This document shows, piece by piece, positions 23,569-35,695 of a DNA stretch of 64,000 nt. Where the stretch lies: NCBI GenBank assembly GCA_020631735.1, contig CM036201.1, forward strand, positions 79,522,502 through 79,586,501, given 5' to 3'. The first letter of the stretch is position 1. Every line of letters begins with the position of its first letter. Made by a program: the position numbers and the translations under genes. Under the pieces are notes generated by a model. The model did no database searches and was not told where the DNA came from. It worked only from the letters and a program-made list of their open reading frames with translations. This stretch comes from Saccharum officinarum (Eukaryota; Streptophyta; Magnoliopsida; Poales; Poaceae).

Positions 23569-25806
23569 GTAGTAGAAGTATAAATAAGGAAATATATAGC
23601 AGTAAGCGTGTGTCTAACCTAATAGCAGGGTATGCAGGGTAAGGTTGCGTCAAGGTAAAGGCTTTCAAATAAGCATACTACCATGCAAGTCCTAGCATAA
23701 TATAAGTAAAGTAAAGTGATAGCAGTTCTATATTAGCCATACGTAATAGGTGCTACGAGATTGGGTGGGATGTGGTACCTTCAGTGTAGTCGTCTCCGTT
23801 CTCCTCACGATACTCACGGTCCTCGTCCGTCAGGTTCTCCTCCGAGTCTGCATCGTTCGCATTATAGTCGCGTTAGCGACGTCTATAGAATAGCACAAAG
23901 ATGCAATGGAAATTCAAAAGAGTCAAATGCACTCAAACATAGGTTTATTGCGTAGAGCTTGATTTAGATGAATTTTGGTCCTGGTTTCGTATTTTTCCGA
24001 GGTCATATGAATTAGTTATGAATTTCCGAAGTTTAAATCATTTCTGAAATTGAATAAAGGCTGAATTAATCCTGGGCTGACACGTGTCATGCTGCGATTG
24101 GTCCACGTGGCTTGCTGACGTCAGCATGACGTTGTCATAATGATTCCGAGCTGACAGGTGGGGTCCAGCTGACGTCAGCATGACATCAGCAACGTCATCA
24201 GTTCTGACAAGTGGGTCCAGGGACTCTTGGGTCACTGATATGTGGGTCCAGTCAAGGTCAACGTCAGTCAACGGTGAGTCAACGGTCAACCGTCTACGGT
24301 CAACGGTCAGGGTCACTGATGTGTGGGGCCAGGGCTGCTAACGTCAGCAGCTGATGTCATTGTGACATCATCATGACGTCACCCTGGCTGTGTTGGCTTC
24401 TGACGTGTGGGTCCCGTATGACGTCAGCATGATGTCAACATCTGACATGTGGGTCCAGAGTGTCCGTGCCACTAACATGTGGGCCCAAGTCAACGGTCAG
24501 CATGGGCTGAGTCTCAAACGGGCTATGGCGGACTCGGGTTGGGCCGGTCTGGGCCGGGCCAGGCCGGACATGTGGCAAGCTGTGGCGCTGCCACGTTGTA
24601 GTCGTGGGCCACCACTAGGCTATGGTCTATGGCTTGCGGTCCATGGTGGACCAGGAGACGCTGGTCCATGGACCGCAGACAGGACTACGGTGGACCAAGT
24701 CCACCCTCTCTTCTCTCAGGCGCGGTCCATGTGCACCGGGTGCACGCGCGGGTTGCCGGTGAGGGGAGTTTCCCCTGCTTCTCCCGTGGTTGCGCTCTTT
24801 CCAGCGGCGAGCTCGCTGGTGAACCTCCGTGGCGGCGCTGGTGTCCAATTGGGGAGGGGAAAAGCTTCCCTAGGCCACAACGATCATGATGCTAGGGTCT
24901 AAGTGGTGGCCGGGGCCTTCTAGGGCATTGGCCACGGTGGCTGGCGGCTCGGTGGTGCTCGCCGGTGGCGAGGTCGCGCATGTAGGCTCTCCGGTGGCTC
25001 GGTTGGGTAATTAGGGGCTTCTGCGGATCCGTGGGTGCACGACGAAGGCATCCAGGGCTCAAGGCGGGGCTTCAGGCTTCCAGGTGGCCGTTAGGGGCTC
25101 CTCGGTGGCCCGAGCGTGACCCCTGGCCCGCCCCTGCAAGTGCTGTCAGGGCTCGGTCGGAGAAGGGAATCGGCGTGAGCGGTCGGGGTATGGAGAAGAT
25201 GAACAGGAGGGCTAACATGCGGGGCCCGTGTGGCAGCGGCTGCAAGCGATGGCAGGGAGGCACGTGGGCGGGTGCGGCGTGCGGGCTGGCTGCTGGGCCT
25301 GCGCAGCTCGTGGGCCAGCTTGCGTTGCGCGCTGGCGGGGCTGGCCGGTTGCTGGCTGGGCCGTGAAGCCGAGCAGGCCTGGGCCACAGCGAGGCCTTCT
25401 CCTTTTCCTTTTTTCATTGTTCTTTTCTTATCCATTATTTGAATTCAAATTTGGTTTAGAATTTAAATTCAAAACTGAGGTAACTTATTCGTTGGAATTT
25501 AGGGAATTTCGTTTAATAATAACTTTATGGGTTATTACTTTAATGGAATTGTTAAACATAGCATAAAGCAAATGAAAACCCAAATCACAATTTAAGTTAA
25601 CATTGTATGCAACACTTTATTTGTTAGAAATTAAATATTCATAATCAACAAATGACATGCTATGCTTATGTGTTGCCTTGGGTTGGGGTTAGACCTAATG
25701 CATCTCTTAGGTTGGGTTACTATACATGACACTCATCATCGCATGGGAGTTTTGAGAAAATTTTTGTATTTGGTATTTTTGGTGCGTGGATTTTTGGGTT
25801 GTTACA

Positions 25807-27520
25807 GTGGGTCTTTCAAATTTTCTTGTATTCTCATCTACGTACATGAACTCTCCAAGTAATCATTTGTGTCCAACTTTTTCAAGTTGTTTATTCCGAG
25901 TGTGAATTCAGGTTTATGATTAGACCTAGATTGAACTTAAAATGAACCGCTCAAAAAAAAGTTGATGGACCCAGGTGATCATTATTTTTGAGAGTTTATG
26001 GACTCAAACGAAAATGCAAGAAAAGTTTAAGGATCCATGGTGCATTGTATTTCACTAGCTTATTGATTTGTTTTCTATCTATTGAGAAAAGGACGTCAAA
26101 CTAAATTGTTGGATATTGACAAGGTGTATGTATCATACGTTATCCATCATAATCTGTGTGTATATCCACATATATGCTTGGAACATTTATATCTCTGGTG
26201 CATTCAGTTCAGACTGACCGCACCCAATGCAAATGCCCAACCCAACCACGAAGAGAGGCATTTTCTGCCACTGAGAGTCTGAAGCTGCAGCCAATACTAG
26301 GAGGACATGCAGCCTTATCAAGATCCAAGAATCATCGTCCGACACGCGCGTGCATTTGCCGGAGGCCCGGAGCCCAGAGCTAGAGAGCGACCGGCACTGA
26401 AAAAAAAAGCAATTTCATCGAGAAAACGATGCCGCCTTATATATCTGGCCATCTCATGGGGACCATTCCCACTGAATTCTTTTCCCGATCAACATGTATG
26501 TACATGCATATGCAGGAAAAATCTGTCGTCGCTTCATACTTGCCGGAGCACTGAACCATGGATCGAGATTGACGATGAGCGCCATCATCTCTGGCACTGA
26601 CTGAAAGCCTGGAAGAAACAAAATGGGAGCCAATGCAATGCAAGCAACCTTATCATGGTTCCTTGTGTATTTGACGGGGCACAGAGAGAAGGACCGCCAC
26701 TGGCAAATTATTTCGTCGCTGTCGTCGTCGGCGTGCGTGATCGATCACTGTTTGATCGATGATCGATCATAATCATATCATATCGCTGCCTCCTCCGTCG
26801 TGTCAGGAAGGAATCTGAGATCTCTCGCGTCTTTGATTCTTTTTGGCTTGTTTGAGCTAGCCGCATCTTTGATTCTGAAATCTCAATTTGTCTGACCAAG
26901 CTATGTAGATTCGATGACAACACCGATGACGGATAAACTACTCTAGTCCTTTTTGTATGTTTCATTCGTGCAGTACAAGTAAAAGGTGGCCTGGTGGGTA
27001 ACGTCCGGTAAGAAAGAGCCGGATTGGAAGAAAATGTCCGGTAAGAACTTTGAGAGCGCGGTAGCACCCTCTCCCCTCATTGGCTCCTGTGGTAGTGGTG
27101 GTGGCAGCATCAGAAGGAGAGGGCCGGCTGGCGGCAGCGACGGCCATATGCATACCTCCCACTGGCGGCCATATCCCCTCGGAGAGACCAGCTGAATAAG
27201 GTGCCTTTGCAAGCCACAAAGGTTCCAAGGAGCCAACAATACCTTTAGCACGATAAGTTGGGATCGTTCCTTGATCCCTCTCTAGACAACAACACCTAGC
27301 AATCACTGTCCATATGCCTAAGTCAGCATTAACCACTCTCTAACCATGCATATATTTAGCACGTTGGCGTGGCTTGGTAGTCTCTTCTCCGGTGTATGTG
27401 AGCTTCCTAGACTCCAACATATCTAAATAACCAAGTGGTGGTGTAGTTTTAACCTCAACAACTCAAACTGGTCATTGCGTCGTCAGCTTAATAAGTTTTT
27501 CTATGAGCATTGAATATATG
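25807..27520. other. Intergenic, no gene recognised
   Basis: Mixed-composition DNA to the right of E1. A palindrome-rich stretch with repeated GATCGATC lies at 26738-26770. Short open frames on both strands (for example near 26960-27330) show no recognisable domain. I see no gene here. Confidence 0.5.
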
Positions 27521-27525
27521 ATGGC

Positions 27526-29396
27526 TGCGAACACAAGGTTGACAAGTACCTTGTGTGTTCGTTTTGTGATGAGTGATTGTCAATGTGATCCACGAAGTAG
27601 GTTGAGTGGTGACTAACCCTACCATGGCGAAAGCTATGTGTGCATGTATCTTGGCTCGTGGTGTGCAGGTGTGGAGCACGAAGGCGGTAGTCGACGGCGA
27701 GGTGAAGGTCAAGGAGGACGTGCCGTGCTGACGGACCGGGAGTGGTGAAGGGCAGACGTGAGGCTTGGACCGAGGGACCAAGAGGCCGGGTGACTAGCCG
27801 CGGTGGTTGACACTTGGGACATCGACGAGTGCAAGTGTACATGGTGATGAAGACAGTGTCGACCAAGTCAAGATGGAGACGATGACGTCGTGGCACTTGG
27901 CGGGAGGCCGGTGGGCCGAGTCAAGGAGGAAGGCAAAGGCGTCATGCTTGGCGGGAGGTCAGACACGCGTCCACATCGGGGGTTTGGTGGTTTCGTCCTC
28001 AAAACCATCGGCGGGGGACGCGTATGGAGTACGCTACTCGCGAGCGGTTTGGTGGTTTGGGCCTCAAAACCATCGGTGGCGGGTTTACGGGTTTGGGCCT
28101 CAAAACTCGGGCGGAGGTTCCGAGGAGGAACAGACGGCACGTGGCGGCATCGAGGAGTTCGCGTCGAGGCGAAGCTACCGGTGAGGAGGCGCGGTGGCCG
28201 TCGGATGAAGATGACACAGGGTTGGACCTTTACGCCCTTGGGCTAAATGGTTTGGCTCTTTTGTATCTAGGGGCAAAACTAGGAATGTGTAATAGCCCTG
28301 TTAAATAGGATAAGGGAGCCCCATCTCCCTCCTCTATTTTCATTTTCTCCTTTAGGATTTCTTCCTCTATGTGCACTAATCCACCGATTAGTGTAAGAAC
28401 CATGAATCTTTGAGGGAAGAAGGTCTCGAATCCTCCGGTGTCCTCCGGTGTTCGGCGGAGAAATCAATTTGTGAGTTCATGATGTGTTCTTCGCGTTCTT
28501 CGTTTTCTCTCCTCTAGTTCTTCCTTCGATCTGTTGTTTCTAGACCATTTTGGTTCGTTTTTGTTGCCTTGATTCGTGCTATGACGTGAGTAGAATCTTT
28601 CCACCGAAGGAAATCCATCAATTCCTCACGAGCAAGTAGATCGGGCGATTTCTTGGTCTAGGTCTCAAGAACCGGTGTTTTTCGTTTTCCTTCGATTTCC
28701 CGTTGATTGGCTTCAAATTGGGCGATGACCTCTTAGAGGTAGCTCCCCTACTGCCTTGTGATCATGCTCACCAAGTTTCGTGGCAGTTGGTGAAGATTTG
28801 GCCGCAAATCGGAAGATCAAAGAGAGAAGGCGATTTTCGGAGCTCTCTGTTCCTGCTGTTTCGCGATTCGCGGACTGTCCGCGGTACTGTAGCAGACAAT
28901 CCAGGAGTTGAGATTTTTTTCTATGCTTTCATTGCTGCACGGTGTCCGTACTTGCGGATTGTCCGGCCCCCAAGCCCGGACTGTCCGCGGTACTGTAGCA
29001 GTTGTTTTTCAGTCGAGAACAGAACTGCTTCCGCGAAGTTTGTTTTCAGGTTTTTGACCTGCGGACTGTCCGTGGTACTATAGCGGACTATCCGCAGTAC
29101 TGTAGAGTACTGCAGCGGAGTGTCTGCGGTACTGTAGCGGACTGTCCGCGGCTCGCAGTCTATGCTGTTGCGATCCGTTTCTCGTCCGTTCGGTTTTCAA
29201 TTCGAGTTCCGTCTTTTGCGTTGGGTTTCTAGTGATCTGAGGAACGTCTTTAGGGTCTCTTAACTCTTGGTGGCTCGAGTTTTCGTAGCTTTTGTTTGTG
29301 TGCCTTTTGGGGTTGATTTTGGGACAGCGGTCAAAGGTTTCGAAAGAAATTTGAGGCTCCCATTCACCCCCTCTGGTCGCCGTTTCCGGTCCTTCA
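27526..29396 (+). mobile_element. Second solo LTR (1871 bp)
   Basis: Begins TGCGAACACAAGG, ends CCGGTCCTTCA, flanked by ATGGC at 27521-27525 and 29397-29401. There is no internal region, so it is a solo LTR. Near its 3' end CATTCACCCCCTCTGG resembles the end of the solo LTR at 5579-7294, placing both in a similar (Sirevirus-like) class. Internal repeats include two to three copies of a unit around GGTTTGGTGGTTTGGGCCTC (27985-28110) and the CpG-rich array at 28866-29158. Confidence 0.82.
28866..29158 (+). repeat. Array of GCGGACTGTCCGC-type palindromes
   Basis: CGGACTGTCCGCGGTACTGTAGC and variants occur about six times. Each carries the CGGAC...GTCCG inverted pair that is also the core of the GACCGGACGCGTCCGGTC array in the other LTR class here. 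Confidence 0.8.
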
Positions 29397-29401
29397 ATGG
29401 C

Positions 29402-30488
29402 TTACAGATTTACACTCACTGGATCATTTTTGGTGTGTAACACAACAACTAGTCGCTGAAGACCCACTCATACCAATATTGAACACCGGATGATTTGTTG
29501 TGACCATCCGGCGTGTGTATAGAAAGCTCACCAAGCTCAATGCTCTGATGTGTTGTATGTGTACACACATCCTCCATATCCGGCAGTAACAATTTCCGTG
29601 GGATTTTTTTTAGAATTACACAATCCAACACATACACTCATAATGCACAATCTAATTTTTAATTTGTCCTAGTGGCCGGCTTTTCACCTTAGCATCCAAG
29701 ACCTACTAACACATATCCTCTTGATAAACACGTTAGCTAGCCCAATTGACTATATTATTATATTAATCATCAAAATCACATGTATATGGCCTATACAATA
29801 GCTTACGTACAAGGGCCATATGATTAGCTACAAACTTGAGTAAGGGACGACATGCATGCATCATATTAGGAAGTCTTAGGACCCGTCAATATCACGTATG
29901 AATGGATACAAGATACAAGTCAAATGGCCGAAAGAAACAAGTGGGTGTGGTCCAGTACTGTTCATTGGACACTGGACAGTGATGAGGGCTGCAGGCAGCA
30001 TCACATGCTGTAATATGGGCACTGGGCAGCCAGCAGGCCACAGGTCAGTGTCGTGTCCTGCAACTTGAAGCAAAGCATGCAACCATGGTAGAGCATGCAT
30101 TTGCACTGGTATAGGCAAGGGTGGCAACTGATGACAAGTCCCAGAGCTACTTGTCCTTATAGTTGCCTATTACTGGTTAATTATTCGGCAACGAAATGAG
30201 AGCAGGACGCCTGTCGCCTATCCATAATTCATTGTTGTAAGTTTTACTTGGAAGTCTATCCCAAAAGGAATATCATTATCACTTGTTTTAGGAGTCAGTA
30301 GAAAGTTAACCAAATATATATAAAAAATACCGGTAATATGAATAAGTATCACAATTAGATGCATCATAGAATATTTTCACAATAAGCTTGTTTGAAGGTA
30401 CAATCGATGTTAATAATATTTGTTATAAACATAGTTAAACTTGAGACTGTTTGATTTTAGTTTAAACCCAGAATGACATATGTAGCTA
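29402..30488. other. Intergenic, no gene recognised
   Basis: AT-rich sequence between the solo LTR and the Stowaway MITE. No open frame with a recognisable domain. I see nothing that supports a gene. Confidence 0.5.
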
Positions 30489-30681
30489 CTCCCTCGTCCC
30501 TAAATAACTATTGCTTTTTGGTTTCCGTGCCATAAATTTGACTGAATTTATAGAAAACACGTGTAATATTTGCATCTCCGAATAATTAAATTTATTATGA
30601 AAATAGATTTAATGATCTATCTAATGATATTAATTTTTTACCATAAATATTAATATCTTTATCTTTATATATATATATATA

Positions 30682-33600
30682 GCTGCTAACGCACGCACGG
30701 CAGTGTGTTAGTCTTATAGCACGCACGGTCCAAAACGGAAATAAAAATTATACTTTCCATTTAGGGAAAGTAGCGCCCCAGCGCCCCCCTAGAGCCTTCC
30801 CCTCTTCCTTTACCTCCTTTTGCATTTCAATTCCAGCAAAACAACACAAGTGCATCAAAAAACAGCAAAATTACACAAATCTCTTCCTGTTTTGCTTGTC
30901 CCTTTTTAACGTGCACAAAATAGTTCGATTATTTGCATCACATGATATCAGATCTGCTACTAGAAGCAGATCTGACAAAACTAAAGAAAAACAATTCAGT
31001 TCTTTTGCATAAGCACATTCAGTTGTTTTGCTTAAGCAAATCAATTTACAAAAAAATAGTAAAATGCAGTTCTTGCTGCTTGTTGCATAAGCAGACCTTC
31101 CTACATGTTTCTACTGCTAGTTGTTCTTGTATTAGCTGTTGCACATGGTTACTCCTATTTTGATATCAAAACATGTTCATTTAATGCTTGATTGCCTCAC
31201 ACCTGCAATAAAAAAATAGAAGTTACCAAGATAAGCACGTAGATAATAGTGAGAAATTAAGTATAAAATGACCCAACCTCAAATTTCCACTGCACTAACA
31301 GAAGATTCTGTTACTAAAAATTCTGTTACTAAAAACCAATTCAGTTGTTTTGCATCACCTGAAAATCAGCTAGTACTGCAGTTTCTATTACATTAGCAGA
31401 TCTGACATAACTGATAAGTAATTCAGTTCTTTTGCATAAGCAATTCAGTTGTTTTGTATAATTAATTTAGTTAAGACAATCACTCAATAATTGCAACAAG
31501 TTAAAATCTGCTAAACAAATGCATAGTCACAGCCAATATAACACAAAGTTACTGGTACTTGTTCTAGTGATCAAAGTCTAGACCCTACGAACTATGGTTG
31601 TGCCTGTATAATTTAACCTCCCAGTGTAAGCCACCACACAAATCGAGCAGCAGTACCAAGTAACAGGAACGAAAAAGTAACTCACTAGTAAAAAGCAATT
31701 TTATATATTTAGTCAGACAAGTTATTAGTAATCTAGTAGCAATTTAATATCATTAGTTAAGCAATTTAATATATCACCCAACATGTCTCATTGATGAAGT
31801 AAAAATGAAAACATATATGTCATTTATTTATTCATAATAGATTGTAACAATACATAGCATCAATGGTTTGCTACTTCCATATGTATAACAAAAACAACTT
31901 ATTAATGCTAGCTTGTATAAAAAATACAAATTTATTTCATATAAGAATATCAATGTTGTCATGATATGAGATTATTTAGTGTTGTTATTAAGCAGGATTC
32001 AAGCTAGTTAACTAAACGGTAGCCTGATAGGCTACAATTTAGAGAAAAAAATACCACAGAATTGACACAGACTAGGTCAGCATGCCAAACCAACATCCAA
32101 TTTTTAGATCCTATTTTGCTAATTCAACAGAACACTTGACATGACAGGCAAACATCACTCAATAACTGTAGCAAGTCAATATGCTAAAACAAAATTATAC
32201 ATATGGATCAAAACAACACATTAGATATCATTCAGCATATTAATCATGAGGCAAGTCTACACAAAAGAACATCACATCAGTACATCACACATCTTCGAAT
32301 TGCACAAACAGAAGTGGAGCAAATTAAAGGAGCACCGGGAAAAAAAATAATGCACAAACAGAAGTGGGGCAAATTAGAAGGAGCCACATTTTATTTTCTG
32401 TATGAAAACATCATATTTTCTAATCCATACAGTTGTTGAAGCATATCTAAATTTCAGTTCACCACCATACCCATGAAGAATAATAATCAAGCATGAGTCT
32501 CCTAATGATGTATTCTAGTAGAAGCCAATAGCCAATAAGTAAAAACACAGGGAAAAGTATTAAAAACCTAGAACTTTTAAATGCTTAGCTAATATAAATA
32601 ATTTGCTTGTTGATTTAGTCTACGTTGCCTACAAATGACACTAAAATTACCTAACTGGTGACACTTGAATTGCCTACATGTCATGATGTAGCAGCCCAGA
32701 CAGAACACCATACATTGGTTTAGAAGCAAGGACAAGCCAAGAAATTCTCTGGACTAATCAAAGTGGATGGAGGGAGATGCATCATGCATGTATGTACCAT
32801 ACAAGAAAGCTCGAGCAGCTTGGATTACTCAAAGGAACCATACAACAGCAGAAAAAGGCAGGTTAAAAAATCTCTCTAATTAAAACTGCTAAAACCTGAA
32901 CAGTGAGAAGACAACAAACAAAAATATAGGGACTGAGAAATGAAAGCAACAATGAGTAATATAGGGAAATAAAAAAGTCAAAATGACTACATGCATACAC
33001 ACAGAAGAAAAAACATCAGAGCATACCTCAACTTGACACCAATTTTCTTGCAGTCGATAGAAAAAAATGCATCCGGCTGTCTGCAACAAACATCAAATAG
33101 AATTGTACAATGAGTTACAGATCATAGAACCATTTTACAAAATTCAAAACTGACAACCACACAAATAGCAAATCGATGTGGTCCTACACCTAGTCGCTGA
33201 CTTCATGACTCCTGCAGACCGAGCAAAAAGAGAGAGAAAGTAGAGAGAGACGTTCCTTTGTGGCTCTAGAATGCTGAGCAAAAGAGTTTGGACAGCGACG
33301 TAGCGTCCCAAGGGCATGGAGCAAAACTGTCTTACCAAAATTAAGAAAGTTACTAATAGAAACATGAAAAATTATATGGTACTAAAAGAAAAAAATGCTT
33401 CTGTACAGACTTACATTACAAAGAACAATAGAAGAAAGTACGAACTAACCGAGGCCACCGGCTAGCCATATATATGAACTAATCAGGGTTAGGGTAAGCC
33501 AAACTGGAATTGCATACTAAAATTACAAGCTGGAATTGCAACTAAAATTGCAAACTGAAAGCACATAGTTAGTAGCAAACTGAAATTACAAACTGAAAAT

Positions 33601-35567
33601 GACTATCTAGCATGCTGCTATAGTGAACTGACTAATAAAACCCTTCTTCCACCAGTTGTTCCCTAGCAGACATGGCTATCATTCAGTAAAAAAAGATAGA
33701 ATGCTTGGAGACGGTGGAATTATAATTACAGTAACCAAATGTCGTGCGTGCAGTGCCACAATGCACATATTAATGGAGGCAAAAAGAAATATTGCAGCTA
33801 AGTAGAGGCAAAGCACATCAACAATGCACATATTAATGGACCTATACTGAATTGACATCTGTATAGCCCATAGGCAGTAGCAAACCATTTGGGCCTCACC
33901 AGCCTCTGCTATGCCACAACCTTAATAATCCTCTACCACAATCCTCTAATAATCACCTAACAATCCTCTCCCACAATCCCCATGCTCTAAAAAAAGTACT
34001 GCATTAATGCTAATTACATAACAAAGCAGATCTGATACTACATGTTACTACTACTTACTGCATACATATACATCTCCTTCCTGCCTACACATAGCTACTC
34101 TTATTCATCTGATATCATATCTTCTACTAGAAGCAGATCTGACAAACTGATAAAGCAATTTAGTACTTTTGCAAACGCAAATCAGTTGTTTTGCATAAGC
34201 AATTTAGTATTATTGCCTAACTGGACAAGAGAAACTACCTGAAAAGTGACTACCATGGTGCAATGCTAGTGTGGCATTAACAAATCGAACAAAAATACAA
34301 CAGTAACTCTAACCCTAGATCCCAAAATTACGGCACCCAAACAAAAAAACATGCATGAAACCGTCAGGGTGGGAGCTCACCACTGCTATGCATGCCAGAT
34401 CTGGAAGGACAAGAGGCAGAGGGCACATGGCTGCGGTGTTGTAGCACCAAACCGGACTCAAGGTTGGTCACCTAACCGCCGTGCTGCCAGGGTCACACAG
34501 CAGGAAGGAGGCACGGGGACGGGAGGTCCAGCAGCGTAGCGGAGGCGCAGATCTAACGGGATAAAATAGGAAAAATAGCTTGGGTTAGGGTTAGAGAGCC
34601 CGGTTTCGCACAACAATAAGGCGGCGGAAGGTGTGCGCATGGACAAACCTGGTGGGTGATCGTCGACAAAGAGCGGTAGGAATGGAGTCATTAGCCCTTG
34701 GTGGCAGTGTCGACCTTGATCTAGAGCCTCGGGTTTGGTCATGAGGATGAGGAAGTCGACATGGCAATGGGTGAGAACTAGCGAACCCGGTCGAACCTCT
34801 ACGAAATGAACAAAAAATCCCCAACGGGGAATGGTGAGTGGAACCTAAGAAAAGTCTCTGTAATCATGGATCAAAATCCTCCGCTACGAGCAGGAGATGT
34901 GCGACGCGGAGGAACCCTACTGTAGGTCACCGGAACCCTAACACGGAGGAGGAGGAGGAGGAGGAGGAGGAGAAGGCCTACCTCGCCCGATCCGGGATGG
35001 ACAGGGCTGGATCCACCGGATCCGCCATGGTTGCGGCTGGATCCATCGAATCCACCATGGCCGGCTCCAGGGAGGTGGTGGAAAGCGGGCATGGGGAGGC
35101 AGTGAGCCGTGACTCGGCACGCTCCACCCTGGGGAGGAACCCACACGGCGTCTCCGACAATGCCAGGTCCGGCGGGTCGGCTGTGACGAGGTTGGACCCA
35201 CCCCATCGAACTCCATCGACTTCCAGGAGGAGCAGTTGGTGGTGAGGGAGGCGACGCCCGAGGTGGATGCGGAGGAGGAGGAGCGCGCATTGAGGAGTGG
35301 CCCGGCGGTGTGGGCGTGGCCCTAGGCAGTGGCGGTCCTGGCGGTGGGCGGCGGAGGATCCACCCTAGAGTCTGGCGATGAGGGTGAGCAGGGAAGGGGA
35401 GAAATGAATGGGGGAACGGACGGGGATGAGAGGATAAGGCTAAGAGGTCACGTGGGACTGGAGCGTGCGGTGGATGGCGGAGACATGTATGGGGAGTTTC
35501 CGTGTGCGTGTGTTTGGATCGACGGCGGAGGAAGCGTGCGTGCGGCTAGACTAAAGGACGCACGTCC

Positions 35568-35581
<14 letters not shown>
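30682..35581 (-). mobile_element. 4.9-kb insertion in a (TA)n site, carrying gene-like sequence
   Basis: The insertion sits between TA repeats of the split Stowaway. Its ends show partial inverted similarity: TTAGTCTTATAGCACGCACG on the left and TTTAGTCTAGCCGCACGCACG-like on the right, read inward. This suggests a TIR DNA transposon, perhaps Mutator-like, but target duplications are masked by the TA repeat. The right 1.2 kb (34350-35540) is GC-rich like a grass 5' gene region; the rest is AT-rich and intron-like. Three internal direct repeats of about 90 bp (near 30940-31020, 31395-31460, 34110-34215) share GCAGATCTGAC and TTTTGCATAAGCA. No transposase was recognised. Confidence 0.5.
33027..33080 (-). 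other. Exon-like segment inside the 4.9-kb insertion
   Basis: On the minus strand a pyrimidine-rich acceptor TTTGTTGCAG precedes about 54 bases, followed by the donor GAG|GTATGC. A second acceptor-like TCGGTCTGCAG lies near 33215. The pattern fits exons of a minus-strand gene whose GC-rich first exon would be near 34880-35290. The encoded peptide is too short to identify. Confidence 0.35.

Positions 35582-35644
<63 letters not shown>
35565..35644. repeat. (TG)n(TA)n microsatellite
   Basis: About nine TG units followed by roughly 30 TA units, at the right edge of the 4.9-kb insertion. The left edge has a shorter (TA)8 tract at 30666-30681. Confidence 0.95.
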
Positions 35645-35647
<3 letters not shown>

Positions 35648-35695
35648 GTTTCTTAGCCAGTGAAAACGACAATTATTTATGACAGAGGGTGAGTA

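Larger units (their letters stand above)
1..25806 (-). mobile_element. E1: Ty3/gypsy chromovirus (Tekay/Del type), nested and left-truncated by the window
   Basis: Reading on the minus strand, the order is 5' LTR (right), primer-binding site, extra reading frame, gag, protease, RT, RNase H, integrase with a chromodomain-like tail, polypurine tract, 3' LTR (left). The two LTRs match each other over more than 2 kb. The left LTR begins before base 1, so the left target duplication is out of view; the five bases after the right LTR are GTGGG. The order gag-PR-RT-RH-IN and the conserved tail after integrase are those of plant chromoviruses. At least two later insertions (5579-7294 and 12726-23568) and a hAT MITE (1713-1929) lie inside it. 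Coding frames hold many stops, so it is a dead copy. Confidence 0.9.
11337..25806 (-). repeat. E1 5' LTR (right copy), split by element E2
   Basis: The LTR consists of 11337-12725 and 23574-25806, about 3.6 kb when E2 and the target duplication are removed. Its outer end reads TGTAACAACCC on the minus strand at 25806. Compared with the left LTR it lacks the hAT MITE and about 585 bp near 25110. Close to 25566-25806 only a handful of differences from the left copy are visible by eye; the 700-1700 segment is more diverged. Confidence 0.88.
30489..35693. mobile_element. Stowaway MITE split by a 4.9-kb insertion
   Basis: The left half (30489-30681) starts CTCCCTCGTCCCTAAATA. The right half (35645-35693) ends ATTTATGACAGAGGGTGAG. 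TA is present on both outer sides (30487-30488, 35694-35695). Both halves align with the intact Stowaway at 52972-53188, so the 4.9 kb between them is a later insertion in its TA-rich centre. Confidence 0.8.

Noticed and set aside
26943..27336. Minus-strand frame of about 120 codons
   Set aside because: Two overlapping frames on the same strand, no domain, no splice signals or homology that I recognise.
34838..35290. Frames with a run of Glu or Leu/Pro
   Set aside because: The run comes from a GGA trinucleotide microsatellite at 34945-34970 read in several frames. I keep only the note that the region resembles a 5' gene end.
35448..35682. Open frames reading IYIYIY
   Set aside because: Translation of the TA microsatellite, not a protein.
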